From Scatophagus argus (Eukaryota; Chordata; Actinopteri; Scatophagidae), in NCBI RefSeq assembly GCF_020382885.2, contig NC_058506.1, positions 11,138,318-11,202,317 of the forward strand: DNA of 64,000 bases. Direction: 5' to 3'. A program made the position numbers and the translations under genes. How positions within the stretch are numbered: the first letter of the stretch is position 1; the number at the start of each line of letters is the position of its first letter. A model generated the notes under the pieces. That model had not been told where the DNA came from and made no database searches. It saw nothing but the letters and a program-made list of their open reading frames with translations. Shown in pieces: positions 36,118 to 49,000 of the stretch.

Positions 36118-36557
36118 CAGTGGTGGAACAAGTCCTTTACTTAAGTAACAATACCGCATGTAAATATATTTTATTGCTAGTGCAAACTTTAGTATAGTTA
36201 CCAGCAAAATGTATTTATGTTCATTTTTTTTTTTCAGGATAATTTTCATACAAAAGTTACTATTACATGGAGCCAATGTTTTGCTTGTACAGTAAATACA
36301 GTTTGTTTTCGCATTTTAATGAGTTCACTTTATCATTCTGATAACCTCATAAATGAAGTTTGATTGATAGATCATATTTAATACATTGATCCAATAGATA
36401 TGTAATTAGTAGCGTAACAGTTAAATGAGTACAGTATTGGAGTAGTATAAAGTAGCATACATTGGACAAAGTTTATTGAAGTACAAATCCTTCAACATAG
36501 TGGAGGCCTAGTAATTGAAATAATTGAGTAAAGGTACTCAGTTGCTTCCCACCACTG
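36118..36557. mobile_element. hAT-type miniature inverted-repeat element (non-autonomous)
   Basis: The element starts CAGTGGTGGAACAAGTCC and ends CTTCCCACCACTG, so its ends are inverted (CAGTGGTGG / CCACCACTG). Inside, the words TTTACTTAAGTAAC near one end and TGAGTAAAGGTACTCAG near the other are typical of an abundant family of fish MITEs of the hAT group. About 440 bp, AT-rich, with no coding capacity. I could not see a matching 8-bp target duplication, so the copy is probably old. Confidence 0.75.
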
Positions 36558-37027
36558 TCCCTTTAGGAGACAAATTAGGAGGCATCCATAATTTCCTAGA
36601 GCATTTCCTAAAAACAACAATGATGCATGATACTTACATATTACTGATGGGATTGAGTTGTAGTGAGTTTGAATGCAGTTTCCTCTTCCTATTCTTTTAT
36701 TGAAAGAAGTGATCTATTTAAACCCAAGTGTATACTCTATATCCATGAATGAATGATTTTTAATTGTGAACTGTGTTTTCATGGTCGCATTGTCTGAGAG
36801 GTTTCATGTTTTTTTTTAAAAAAGTCAAGCCTTATCACCTCCTAGTGTGTTTGCGTTTTATCGTCCTAAGAAATAAAAACAATATGTTAAAAACTGTTCG
36901 CCCTGAGGCCCCTTATGTTTCGTATTAACTGTTTGAACGGCTTTGAGTCAGTCCATGATACGAGCTGTTAATAAGCGGACAGCGACGAAAATGAACGAAC
37001 TCCCACTCGGGAACACCGTCGGAAAAC

Positions 37028-40000
37028 ATGGCGGCCAAGGCGCTTCGGCAACGAACCAGGCGAGGCAGCAGACAAGATGCAAACAACGTGAACGTCCCCG
37101 CCGAGACTCGGCCACCAAAAGAGGAGAAAGGCGGAGATGACAGTAAAGTCACAGAGACTCGGCAAGAGTGAGTATGAGCCACAAGAAGAGACGTTAGACT
37201 CACCGGTGCTATGCGCCCCATCCCCGGTCTGACTGACAGCCTGAGCAGGGGAAGCTAGCTAGCTAGCTGCTTTGATACGTTAAGCAAGTTTCGACCATGA
37301 CAACACGAAAACAACGATTGATAACGTCCACATATCAACCCACAGGAATGTGTGTTTGCTGCAGTTTGAAATGCAGTGGCTGCTAAGTTGTGTATACACC
37401 CCAGTAACTAACAAGTTGCATCGTTTATGTTTTAATACAGAAACGTAAAGCATTAGGGTCGCCTGGTCAGCTTCATTCATTCTCTCTAACTGGGCACACT
37501 GTCAGAATTATGATAGCTGACAACCTGCAACGATTGGGTCAACTCAGGCCCAGCAAAAACGATTTGTTAATTACTATTTATTTCAGTGATTTGTGCTGTT
37601 GATACGACATTGAAGTCCTTTGAAATAATATTTTGACAGTTTGTAAGATGACGTGTCATAACTAAACGTAACGTGAGGATCAGTGATAAGCTGCCGCCGA
37701 GACGACTTATCTAACTAATCTGGTGATGGGTGTGAAGCAGCGGAAGCGCTGCCAGACAAGTCCAGGTTATCACTGTTAATATGAACTCTCATGGGGTTGC
37801 CCGAAATTACTGTCATCTGTCATGATAATTACTCTGAACAAGCACACAGCTGTCCACGTCTGGGAGATAATTATAATGGTCACTGAAAGTTAAATATATA
37901 GGTATTTTCCACTGTCTGACATAATGTCAGACAGCTGTTATTGTGTTTTTTTTTTTAATAAGTCCTATCTTTAAGAATCTGCTCATGGTAAGCACACTAC
38001 TAGAAACTGCAAATCATGCAGCTATTGAATTAGGATTTAGGTTTATTTGTCACATAGACAACACAAATAATATGTGTAGTGAAGTGCAATGTCATATGCA
38101 GTTTTGATCATGCTCTACAAATGTATGTAAAAACGTGAAATGTCATATTTTATGTCACAGTTAGACACCTTTCTTTCTTTCTTTTTTGCACATGGTTAAG
38201 AGGTTGGTGTGGATCTAACTGGAAATGGCCTAAACCTTGGTCACCCCAGTTAGACACATTTAAACCCCATCTACATACAGTATATGTGTAATAATTTATC
38301 TAGAAAGCACTTTTAAAGCAGAATGCACAAAGTCCTTTACAGGGATAGTCACAGTAATCATAATCATGCCAGTTATAGCTTTTTCTGAGCTATGAGCTGA
38401 CATTTGCTTTGTCTTCCACCCAACTCTACAGTACATTAATGGGCCAGCTCATAGATGATTATCATAATTGGTTAATGACTGGTGACTTAATAAATGTAGG
38501 TACACTGGAAACATTAACCAGCTTAGTCTGTATATGTTAAAACACATAGACAGACATCTTATGACCAGCATTTGTTATTGTAGGGTATTAAACAATTTTG
38601 CATTGGTGTGATTTTTCTTTTTAAACAGCTCAGTAAGTCGCGGAGGTCAGGTATGGGCTCCAGAAGGTTCAACTGCATTTAAATGTCTGCTCTCTGCACG
38701 TTTCTGTGCAGCTCTGCTAAGCAACATTTCGGACTGTGATGAGACCTTCAACTACTGGGAGCCTGTGAGTACTACTCAGTACCGTCCTCAAGTGCAACAT
38801 GCTGTGAACCACTTCTGAACCTTTCTCAGTAAAAATAATCAAAAACAAACAAAATAATCTCACAGCTGTCCCAGAAATTTATTACTTCTGTTTCTTTGGT
38901 TGCAATGACTGTTTTGACAGATGCACTACCTGCTGTATGGCACAGGGATGCAAACATGGGAATATTCTCCGTTGTACGCCATCAGATCGTATGCTTACCT
39001 GTGGCTACATGCGCTTCCTGCTTGTTTACATGCCCACGTTCTACAGACAAACAAGGTATCTGTTCCAAAGTTGCTGTCATTTCAACATTTGCTGTTTTTG
39101 TTGATATTTGTAATTACTTCAGCGGGCCTATAGCATAATCAGCAGCTCTTTTGTTTCCTGTTGCAGTAAGAATAGTGCAAATATGTATCTTTTAGCAAAA
39201 ACCTGGAAGAACTGATTGTATAAATGTTCCCACATTTGTCCACATATGGATTCACACATGCACACACATAATTTTACTGGACTCTTTGCAGAACCTTCAG
39301 GATTGTGTTATGGTTGTGTTGCAGGTGTTGGTGTTCTATTTTGTACGATGTGTCTTAGCATTCTCCTGCTGCGTCTGTGAACTCTATTTCTACAAGTGAG
39401 TGTACGCGCTCAGTGTTATGGCTTACACATTTTGAGCCGATAATATAGACGACTAATATATACATCTAAGATGTGCAAGTTGACCATTTGGTTTGTTTGT
39501 GCGTGTGACACAGGGCCGTTTGTAAGAAGTTTGGTTTGCATGTGGGCCGTCTGATGTTGGCATTTCTCGTCCTGAGCACAGGAATGTTCTGCTCGTCTGC
39601 AGGTTGGTCAGATTTATTCACTTAGTTAATACGTTTCTGTCTTTGTCGTCATTTCTTACCAGTTTTATGATTTTTTTTTTCCTATGTAGTTATTTTGATA
39701 TTTGACTCTTTGTCTGCCTTTCGAACTTAAGAGGTAACAAATCTTTCTGATCTTTTTTCCCGTGATCTTTCTTTTCTTTTTTCTTTTTCCTCAGCATTCC
39801 TGCCTTCCTCTTTCTGCATGTACACAACACTGGTTGCCATGACGGGATGGTTTCAGGACTCACCACCATTAGCTATTATGGGTGTGGCTGCGGGTGTCAT
39901 TGTTGGATGGCCGTTCTCTGCTCTGATTGGGTAGGATCATAAACAGTTTTTTGATGTTGTCCAGACAGAATTGTCAAAAATGTTGTACACTTTATACAGC

Positions 40001-43000
40001 TTTGGCACATTTCCTCTGCAGGGTTCCGATTGCCTTTGACCTGTTGGTGTTGAGGAGGCAGTGGAAAAGTTTTATCACCTGGTCAGCTGTTGCTCTGTTT
40101 CTGCTGCTGGTGAGAATATTTAAATTAAAACAAACAAGGCTGTAAATGTACCTGTCACAGGACGGAGGTGTATGTAGATGAGTTGCACCGCCACAGCCGC
40201 AGAATGCTGACACTCCATCTATTGAAGAGTTGACAAGGAGTTAAGTTTTTTCATATGTGTCAAACAGAAAGCGATATAGCACTGACATTGTCATGGGAAA
40301 TATGCATATTGTGTTTGATTTGTTTTTGATACTTGATGAGTTATATGTTAATACATTTATGTTTATGTTGCTAAAGCTAAATGTAAATTTACGAGCGATA
40401 TGGCTTCACTTTCCCCTTGTTAACATGTGTGTCTCTCTCAGGTCCCCCTAGTGGCAGTGGACTCTTTCTTTTATGGCAAACTGGTCATTGCTCCTCTCAA
40501 TATTCTACTTTACAATGTCTTCACACCACATGGACCTGATCTTTATGGTAAGTACACATCATTTTATATACTGTATTTTGCCAATACTGTGCCAGTACTT
40601 TTCATAATATTTTACTATAAAGCTGTCTCTTTAATATCTAATTCAGCAGGTACACAGACTCCTCTTTGGTAAGATAAACGGTTCATTACAGGAACTACAG
40701 AACAAAGAGGCAACATAAATTGTGTAGTACCAGGTTTTATTACAGTCACTAGTCTTGAGCCAAGGAACTGTTTTATGCGTGCTGCGCATAATGAGAGGCA
40801 ACATTTTTAGAAGTGAACAATCTCAAATCACCCAAAGAAAATCATTGGCCCTTAGTAGAGCTGATCAGATAGATCATCAGAAATAAGATCCGTGAACTGA
40901 CATTCCAATCTGTAGTTTAAATATGCTGTTAGGATAGCTAAGCTGTGTACAACAGTAGGAATGATCAGGAATATTTATTACATAGTAACTGTTGGGCTGA
41001 CGGAGCAAATGGATTTAAATGAAAACATCGACAATTTAAAGCTGCACTGTTTTTGTTGATCTCTAGAGGGCATAAAAGCATCAACATTACTATTTAACCC
41101 ATTGGAAGTGTACCAATAAATTCTCCATGAAGTTGGCAGAAACAGGCTTAATACTCAGACAGTGACACAACATTTAGAGGACCTTTGGGCATGAGTTTTC
41201 CTCATTCTTATTCAGTGCTTTATCTTTGATCATCCTCTCTTGGATTTTCCCTTTAAGTAACTCTCACAATAACTATACAGGCAGTATGTTGTCATTATGA
41301 TAGTCTGTACGTGTGCTTTAAAAACTTGCATGTCTTGTGTCATTTGATTTTCAGGAACAGAGCCATGGCATTTCTACTTTGTAAATGGAATTCTGAACTT
41401 CAACCTGGTATTTGTTCTGGCACTGTTTTCTCTGCCACTCACTGCTCTCATGGAGACACTGTTACACAGGTTCAATGGTGAGGACTGTGTGTGTTTCATA
41501 CACCCGTACTGAGAAAATGTTCTCACTTCTTGTGCTTTTTGAGGGAGGGAAAGGGTGTTAGTCATCTGCCTCAGCAGAACAATACTGACACGCGCAGTAA
41601 TGATAAGTGTTGTGGTGATGACGCATTCAGGTACTTTCCAACATTGTCTTGGTGCTCTGTTGTTAACATTCATCAGCGTAGTTACAAGTTATTTTAGGAA
41701 ACAGACTGAGTGCTGATAAGATGTTATCAGATTACTGTTTATGTCCTGTACCAAGTCTTCCTCAATATAGACACAAATGTGACATCAAAAACAACAGATT
41801 AATCTCATGTAACGTGTTTTGAAAGTATATTTTTCTGGTGATATTCATTTCTAAAGCAGCTCACTTGTGACTTCATGTGTGCACACGTGTTTTCTGCAGT
41901 ACAGAACCTGGGCCGTCCATACTGGTTGACTCTGTCTCCCATGTATCTGTGGATGATGGTTTTCTTCACTAGACCTCATAAAGAAGAACGCTTTCTCTTT
42001 CCTATCTACCCTCTCATCTGCCTCAGCGGGGCTGTAGCCCTCTCCTCTTTACAGGTGTGTTCTGGTTATGATGAGAAAACAGTAGTCTGGGATTAGTGGC
42101 TCAATTTACATAAACGAACATGTGTTGAAAATGAATTTTTACTGATTTATTTCATTTTCTGCAGAAATGCTACCACTTCCTGTTCCAGCGGTACCGACTG
42201 GAGCACTACACAGTCTCCTCCAACTGGTTGGCTCTAAGTGCAGTTGTGGTCTTCACAGTGATGTCGCTGTCTCGCTCAGTCGCCCTCTTTAGAGGTGTGT
42301 GTAGCCTCGTGCACTATTCCACTGAATCAGGCAGTTCTCAAACTTCTACTGCCGTTTTCCCCTTTCAGAAGTCAAAAAATGTTTACACACTCCATCCCTT
42401 AATTTTTAGGAACCGTTAACAATGACAACAAATGATAAAACGTTAGATGGATTCTGCTGAAAGAAAGATGATAAAAGCATCAGCCAGCTCTTGATTACTT
42501 TCCCTCCAGCCATAACCCCACTCCCCAGTTGTAGAGCTACTGTCCTAAGCAACAAAAGCAACTTTTTTAATGAAAAATGAGATATTCTCTGTCTCTGTCT
42601 ACAGGCTACCACGCCCCGCTAGACCTGTACCCAGAGTTCCATCGCGTTGCCAAGGATCCGACTCTTCACTCAGTCCCTGAAGGCAGACCTGTTAGTGTGT
42701 GTGTGGGCAAAGAGTGGTACCGCTTCCCAAGCAGCTTCCTTCTACCGCACAAGTCAGTATACAGGATTCCTGCACAGTATGGAAAGTGTATTTTGTTATT
42801 TCCAGGTGTGACTGTGACTGAGCCACTTGCTGATTTTGAGTTTTTCTTCCTAATCTCCAGTTGGCAGCTGCACTTCATTCAGTCTGAGTTTAAAGGACAA
42901 CTGCCACAGCCATATGCCTCCGGTCCTCTGGCCACACAGATCATCCCAGCTCATATGAATGACCAGAATCTGGAGGAGCCAACCAGATATGTGAGTCACT

Positions 43001-43615
43001 CAGACATATGTGCACATTTGGGCAACACAGAGATGCAGTAGTTAGTAGTAGTTGAATTTAATGAATTTTTGTTTTCTCTCTGGGTAGGTGGATTTAAGGC
43101 AGTGCCACTACTTAGTAGACTTAGACACAGAGGAAGAGACTCCACTTGAGCCAAGGTATTCAGCCAACAAAGAAGAGTGGAACATTATCGCCTATAAGCC
43201 TTTCCTTCAAGCATCCAGGTAATTTACCAAATGCATAATTTACACAAAAATAGAAAAAAAATAATGCTTCCCAAAATATTCTAAAAAATGAAATTCAGGA
43301 AAACCTTGATTGATTGATGTCATGTAGTTTTTGAAAAAGGGAAAGACTAAAAACAGAAAAAATAGTATCCTCTTGACATTTTAAAATTTGGTAGAAGCCA
43401 GTCCGATACTGGATGAAAAATCAATAACTGTTTTCCCACATGCAAAGGCTTAAAAGAGACTGATGACTGATGAAACATTTTTTTCTCTCAGGTCATCACC
43501 TCTCTTCAGAGCGTTCTACATCCCGTTTATAACAGATCATCACACCACCTACAGGCGATACGTCATCTTGAAACCACGGAGGCAAAAGCAGCCTCGTAAG
43601 CGGACGCATGGCTGA
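37028..43615 (+). CDS. alg9: Alpha-1,2-mannosyltransferase ALG9
   Basis: ER membrane enzyme of N-glycan assembly that adds the seventh and ninth mannose, from dolichol-phosphate mannose, to the lumenal lipid-linked oligosaccharide. Fifteen exons, 37028-37167, 38629-38764, 38921-39055, 39325-39395, 39514-39602, 39795-39930, 40022-40109, 40442-40547, 41355-41477, 41900-42054, 42165-42294, 42605-42752, 42861-42990, 43088-43218 and 43492-43615, code for 613 residues (human ALG9 611). GT22 marks are present: ISDCDETFNYWEPMHYLLYG near residue 80 with the acidic residues of the first lumenal loop, and HKEERFLFPIYPLICLSGAV near 385. Several hydrophobic segments lie between residues 120 and 440, and the soluble C-terminal part ends in a basic run (RRQKQPRKRTHG). 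The ATG is in GCGGCC context matching the human start MASRGARQR-type head. A uORF overlaps this start. Confidence 0.95.
37252..37268. repeat. (GCTA)n short tandem run in alg9 intron 1
   Basis: About four GCTA units about 85 bp after the first splice donor. Confidence 0.85.
38041..38095 (-). mobile_element. Retroposon tail remnant in alg9 intron 1
   Basis: GTTTATTTGTCACATAGACA followed by ATATGTGTAGTGAAGTGCAA is the reverse complement of the common fish SINE/L2 tail type (TTTCACTGTGTGTATGTGACAAATAAA). It is short and old. Confidence 0.45.
38290..38345. mobile_element. Short interspersed repeat remnant in alg9 intron 1
   Basis: AATTTATCTAGAAAGCACTT followed by CACAAAGTCCTTTACAGG resembles the same family as 11486-11555. 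The two may be copies of one fish retroposon. Weak evidence. Confidence 0.35.
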
Positions 43616-44610
43616 CCTTTGAAGCTCAACCCTAAGTACTAAATGCTAAATACAGAAATCAATCACTTCCCCTCAGAACAGCTGGTATTTGTTGTGTGTC
43701 TGTGTGTGCGTGACTGGTGGACATGGTGTGCATGGTGTGCATGCATGTGATTTGAAATAATCGTCTCATGAAACATTTAAAGATATCAGACCCTTTAAGG
43801 ACATTATGTCTGCTTTTGGGCTTGTGTGTGTGTGTGTGAAGAGAAAATTGTTATGTATGCAGGTGTGGTTGGCAGGTATCAGCTGGGCCTGTATGTCAAC
43901 ATTTTATCTATGTGTGTGTGTGTGTGTGTGTGTATGTTTGTCTGTGTGTACGTGAATGTCTTACAGTGGATGCACACTACAAGATTTCACAAATATTTAA
44001 TCTGAGACACACGGATGTTTCCTTTTCATACTTCCCTGGGCAATGTGTCCTGAATGGAAGAGTTTTTCTGAATAATTAATCAAAGAAATAAGAATAAATG
44101 ATGAAATCTTGTAGTGTTTGCTTGTCTGCACTTGAACAGTATCTTATTTTGTGCTCTGTTGTGTGCGAGAGGTGGAGATGAACAAAAGCGAGGTTGCATT
44201 ATTAATTTAACTTGGAATGTTAATAAAAACGTGATTGCGAAAAACAACGCTCCTTTTTTTTTTGTATTAGGACGATAAAATAATTGCAAGACACAGACTT
44301 CAGATTAAATTCTAATCTCATTTTATTTGAAGATTTCTTTAGGTTACAAACATACAAACCGCTCTCACTTACAGGAGAGATGTCAAGGCATCATACAAGT
44401 TGAATAAATAATAATAATGATACTGTATTTTACCATTCTATTTTAATATCATGCCGTAGCTGTGGTCAGGCTGCAGGCATTCAAGCTGAATTCACTGTAC
44501 GAGCCACCTTTCCACTCACTAGCACTGTTTTTGATTTACTTTGATTTATAAGGAGGCAGAAAGTCATTAATAAAGGGAACAATCAGTCATTGAAAATTAA
44601 CTTAAGTCGT
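43616..44610. other. alg9 3' untranslated region and downstream spacer
   Basis: TG-rich runs at about 43825-43838 and 43913-43932 lie in the probable 3' UTR. AATAAA hexamers occur at about 44092 and 44222-44227 and could end the alg9 transcript. No further exon was seen. Confidence 0.5.
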
Positions 44611-44878
44611 GGGCAGTCGTGGATCAGCGGTTAGGGTGTCGGACCCGTAACCGGTGGATCGCTGGTTCGATTCCCCGTACCGGTGTCCATGGCTGAGGTA
44701 CCCTTGAGCAAGGTACCTAACCCCCACTGCTCCCCGGGCGCTGCACGTGGTCGCCCACTGCCCCGGGTTTGCTGTGTGTGTGTGTGCACGTCACTTGGGT
44801 GGGTTAAATGCAGAGAACAAATTTCGTTGGAGTGAGTTCCCTCCAATGACAAAATATGTCACTTCTTTCTTTCTTTTA
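44611..44878 (+). mobile_element. tRNA-derived SINE, near full length
   Basis: The head has a Pol III A-box-like TGGATCAGCGGTTAGG and a clear B box GGTTCGATTCC (about 44662-44672). The body has CCATGGCTGAGGTACCCTTG, CAAGGTACCTAACCCCCACT and GCTCCCCGGGCGCTG, words repeated across percomorph genomes. The tail GGGTTAAATGCAGAGAACAA precedes a (TTCTTTC) end. Structure and length (about 270 bp) fit a tRNA-headed fish SINE that borrows an L2-type LINE tail. It is well preserved, so fairly young. The exact family name needs a repeat library. Confidence 0.8.
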
Positions 44879-45701
44879 CAATTTAAGGCCATATGAAGCC
44901 TTCCCTCCCTTAGGTGGTATTGGTTTATTGTGTTTTAATCTGTTTTGAGGTAGGCTGTTTATATCAGGTAAACTTGGGTATGAATAAAACAGTATTTTCA
45001 GGCACAGCAAATAGTAGGTCCAAGACCTGAGTAGTTGGCCTACAAAGCAAGGGCAGCATGACAAGGCCATGCAAACAGGCTGCTACACACACTTTAACTA
45101 TCACTCATAGTCATTCATTCACACACTGTTGCTTGAGAAGAGTCTTGTGGTTAACTGGTTAACTTGAGTCTTAAGTTCACTTCTTTATTGGGCCTCTGCT
45201 GCCCAAAGCTGGAGTATCAACTGCCTCTGAACCCCCCCTGGTTACCAGTAAAATGGTTAATTCCACACGTTCAACCCACAACAGTTTGGGCTCAGATTCA
45301 GGACAAGTGACGTATATATCAGATTTCATGCAGCTCCCTCTGCAGCCATAAAATGCTTTATACAACTTTTTTCACTTTAGCAGCTGAACTCTCCAGGACT
45401 TTTAATCAGATCTGTAAAATTGGTGGTTTCCCTTTAGTATCAAATCTCAAGACTCAAGTGTTGGTTCACCCACACTGCGGGAATAGTTATTCCTCACTTG
45501 CCTGTTGTGGTGGAGCATGTAACCATGCTCATAGTTTGTGTGTTAACAGTAGTTCATCTGTTTAGAAACAGCATCCCGATAATCCACAGACTCTTAAGTA
45601 CAAAGCAGTTACTATAGCCAGGATTTTGTCTCTGGAAACATAGGTTGCTGTTGAATTATTCAAATGTAACTCTCAAATACCGTGAGCGCCATAAATAAAA
45701 T

Positions 45702-45707
45702 TTTATT
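45702..45707 (-). terminator. Polyadenylation signal of layn
   Basis: AATAAA on the minus strand, about 390 bp after the layn stop codon, directly after a 10-bp hairpin on the transcript strand. Confidence 0.5.
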
Positions 45708-45728
45708 CACCCCAGTTAAACTGGGGTG
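45708..45728. repeat. Near-perfect 10-bp inverted repeat
   Basis: CACCCCAGTT, one A, then AACTGGGGTG. In layn mRNA this would be a GC-rich stem just before the AATAAA signal. Confidence 0.85.
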
Positions 45729-46094
45729 GAGGCAGAAATCTCAGGGAAACACAAAACTATCTGCATTGCCAGACATGATTAAAGATAAGCAAGAAAATGC
45801 TGATTTTAATTTGGTTAAACAGATCCTTTAGTTTCAAGTTCATATTTCTAAGCCAAATTGTGTCAGATTACCACAAACTAATTGCCACACAAGCCCAGCG
45901 TACCAACGGGCTCCAAGATGAATTATTTGGCCAGCGACAGAACACAAATTGCATGTCCTCACCTGGTTTTCATCCCCTTAAAAACTGCAGAAACGTAGTG
46001 TACAAACAGGTACGTAAGTTTTTTTTCCCTCTCTCATCCTGGTCTACATTCACTCAACATTGGCATAAACACAATAAATGAGCCAGTCTCAGGA

Positions 46095-49000
46095 TCAGTA
46101 GTTTTCTCTGTTGATCCATTCTTGTTCATTGAAGTATCTCCTTCTGCCATCAAGAGTCAGGCCGTTTGTGTGGCAGTCTAGATTTGCTTGGTAGGATTTT
46201 CTATTTCCGTAGGTTCCCAGGTTGGTTTGATAAGTGTTCTCCTTGCCGTTGGTGATGTATGTCTGATAGAGGTCGGCCTTTGCTGTGCGACTTCCAGTCT
46301 GCCTCATTTTGGGATCATAGAGGTCACTTCCTCCTATGATGGTGCCGTCATACAATCCATGGTCCCCATACACACTGCTGCCATAATGCTCACTCTTTGT
46401 TGTGCGACGGCCGAGGCTCCTGTCATAAAACTCTCTGTGCCCAGCGGAACCAAGACTACTGTCATTCAAGTCCCTCTTTCCTGAGCGACCCAAACTTGTG
46501 TCGTAGAAGGTGCCACGGCGCCCAAGGCTGAGGTCGTTCAGGTCAAAGTTTAGGAAGCAGCTCTCAGTACTGGCAAGCGTCACAAAGCCACTCTCTGTGT
46601 CCCGACCCCCCAGGTTGTCATAGTCACCTGTTGGTGTGTCAGGGGAGGAGCATAAAAAGGAGGTGTTTTTGGTGTGTGGGCGAGCTGAAACCAGGTCATC
46701 GTCCTTCTGGGAGCGAATGACGTTGTACACATCAGTTGGAGTGGTACTGGGGTTGAGGCCCAGGTCCGTCTGGCACACTTCTGATTTCTGCTCTTTTCTC
46801 TTTCTGTATCACACACAGAGAAGACACCTTCAACAATGGCATAAATGGAAACCTGATCCAGACTGTACGCAAGATCTGGAGGACGTAATGGAAAGGACAG
46901 TTTTTCTGAAATTAATATACCTTCATAGCTTTTAAACTGAGGTGCTGATTTGACTTGAGTGATTTTTTGAGCCAGAAAACATGAGTAATTTAATGGGCTC
47001 ATCCTACCAACAAGTATTGCTGAATCAGCAAAAGCCTGATAATGTTTATTCCTCAGACTCATAATCCTCTATGGACAAGTCCCATATGCATTGTACTGCT
47101 GCCATACACACAAGGCTGTGTTAATTCACAGTGGAAAATAGCTCCTAACAAATTTACTATTTCTTTCTTGTTTGAGTAATGTTTGCTAAAAACTACAGTG
47201 CCCTGCTGAATTTTGAGGGGTTTTTTTTCTTTTTTTTATTATGAAGCTAAACAACATTTATGATCTGATTTTTAAAGATGAGGTCAGGAAGAACACTGTT
47301 AGTATTGCTCTTTTTATAGAATTTGCTGACAAGAAGAAAACAGAGAATAACAGGAAACAGATCTTTTAAGATCGCTGAGTTACGGATTGTTACCTTGTGG
47401 CTTTTCTACATAAAACAAATGTTAAAGTAAGGGACATCATGTTGCCTTTTGATGCCTGTACCCTGCAGATATTCCCATGAAGTTGTGAATTTGATTTTTA
47501 AAACAATAATGACGATTTTAGTAAATTTACCAAAGTAAATGTAGTAAGTAACTTTGGGTTTAGTACTTTTACCTTTAGAGAAGATTTGGAACAATCTGTT
47601 CATATCTGTTCATATTAATATTTCAGTTACTATAGATCAAAGGTCACTGCAGCAAATGTTTAAAATGGTGATCACTGGAAATCATCATTTGGTACTTGCT
47701 TTTGTTTTGAATCCTCACCGTCTGACAAGCAGTTTGAAGCAGCAGACTCCAGTCACTGTCAGTAACAGCAGTAGCAGAGGAATGGTGGGAATGATGATGT
47801 AAACCAGATTCAGAGCTAAAATGGATAACAGAGAGATACAGATTTAGTGATTTAGTGTCATGTTGTTGCTTGGATACGACAGCTTTGGAGTATTGAGTGT
47901 CTACTGGCTCAGTCTACCTGTACTTGTGCCCTGGTTGCGGTCACTTGGATTCCACGGCAGCACAGATGAAGGGAAGACATCTGTAATGAAAGCAGCCATG
48001 ACATTCAGCGAGTCTCGCCGTATACTGACTACACTGACAAAGTATCCCAAATAAAGCACATGTCATGATATTATTTGACAATCATATTGAACACATTTTA
48101 CTTGTTTGAGTGGAATTGGGAATAGGGGAAGGGTCCAGTGATTTCTCTGTGGAGGAAGTGAATGAATCACAGTCAGTAATGTTCAAGTATTTTCAAACAA
48201 AAAGAATATTAGAATAGTGTGTCAGCAGCACCTGCAGTGTATTTGCAGATGAAGTTGTTCTTGGTCTCGCAGTTGTCATCGTTCCACTGGAACATGTAGA
48301 GCCCCCCGAGACCAGGAGGAGCAGACGGCTGGTGATACATCACCACACACACCTCATAGCCGCACGACGGCTCATCCCAGTGCCAGTTCCTACAATAAAC
48401 ACAAAAGCAAAGCCCGCATACAAAAACGATCACATTTTATCAAAGCTTCCTTAATGGAAATCTTTAGAAAACTTACATTCCTAAGTAAAACAGTAATTAA
48501 ATAAATAAATGCTATCCAGTCCTGATGAGACCAAGGCTGCGTATCAAACCATCATCTGAAACCTGTGGGTGTTACTAAATCTGAAGAGGTGTTGAGTATT
48601 GAAAGCTGGCATCAAATGTCTGGTCAGATTTAGTATTTGCATTGAATTAATCTATTAACTTATAGTTTCTAATTATATTTTTAATGCTGGTTTTAGGCTT
48701 TCATGTAGGCAATTACTGTACAGAGGCTTGTGTCTAGATAACATTAGATAAATCAGTCAGGTTTACCTATGGTCCTATATTAGCTTATTGCAAATACATA
48801 TCTTTGTAAATGAGTGAACATGTATATAGATTGGCCTGATGAATAATAAGAAATTGTGGGACCCAAATGAAATGCTAAAATGTGTAACAGGTAATTGAGA
48901 GATAAAGAATATGAGATCTTAATCAATATCAGGCCTGAAAAAGCATTAATTTGTGCTGCAGATTTATCATATGAAAACTACTGAAAAAATTTATTTATGT

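Larger units (their letters stand above)
44879..46094. other. Spacer and layn 3' region
   Basis: About 1.2 kb between the SINE and the layn stop codon. It holds a near-perfect hairpin at 45708-45728 and a minus-strand AATAAA at 45702-45707 that may end layn. No coding exon was recognised. Confidence 0.5.

Noticed and set aside
44611-44690. Possible tRNA gene because of A-box and B-box words
   Set aside because: It does not fold into a clean cloverleaf by eye and runs on into a SINE body and tail, so it is the head of a retroposon.
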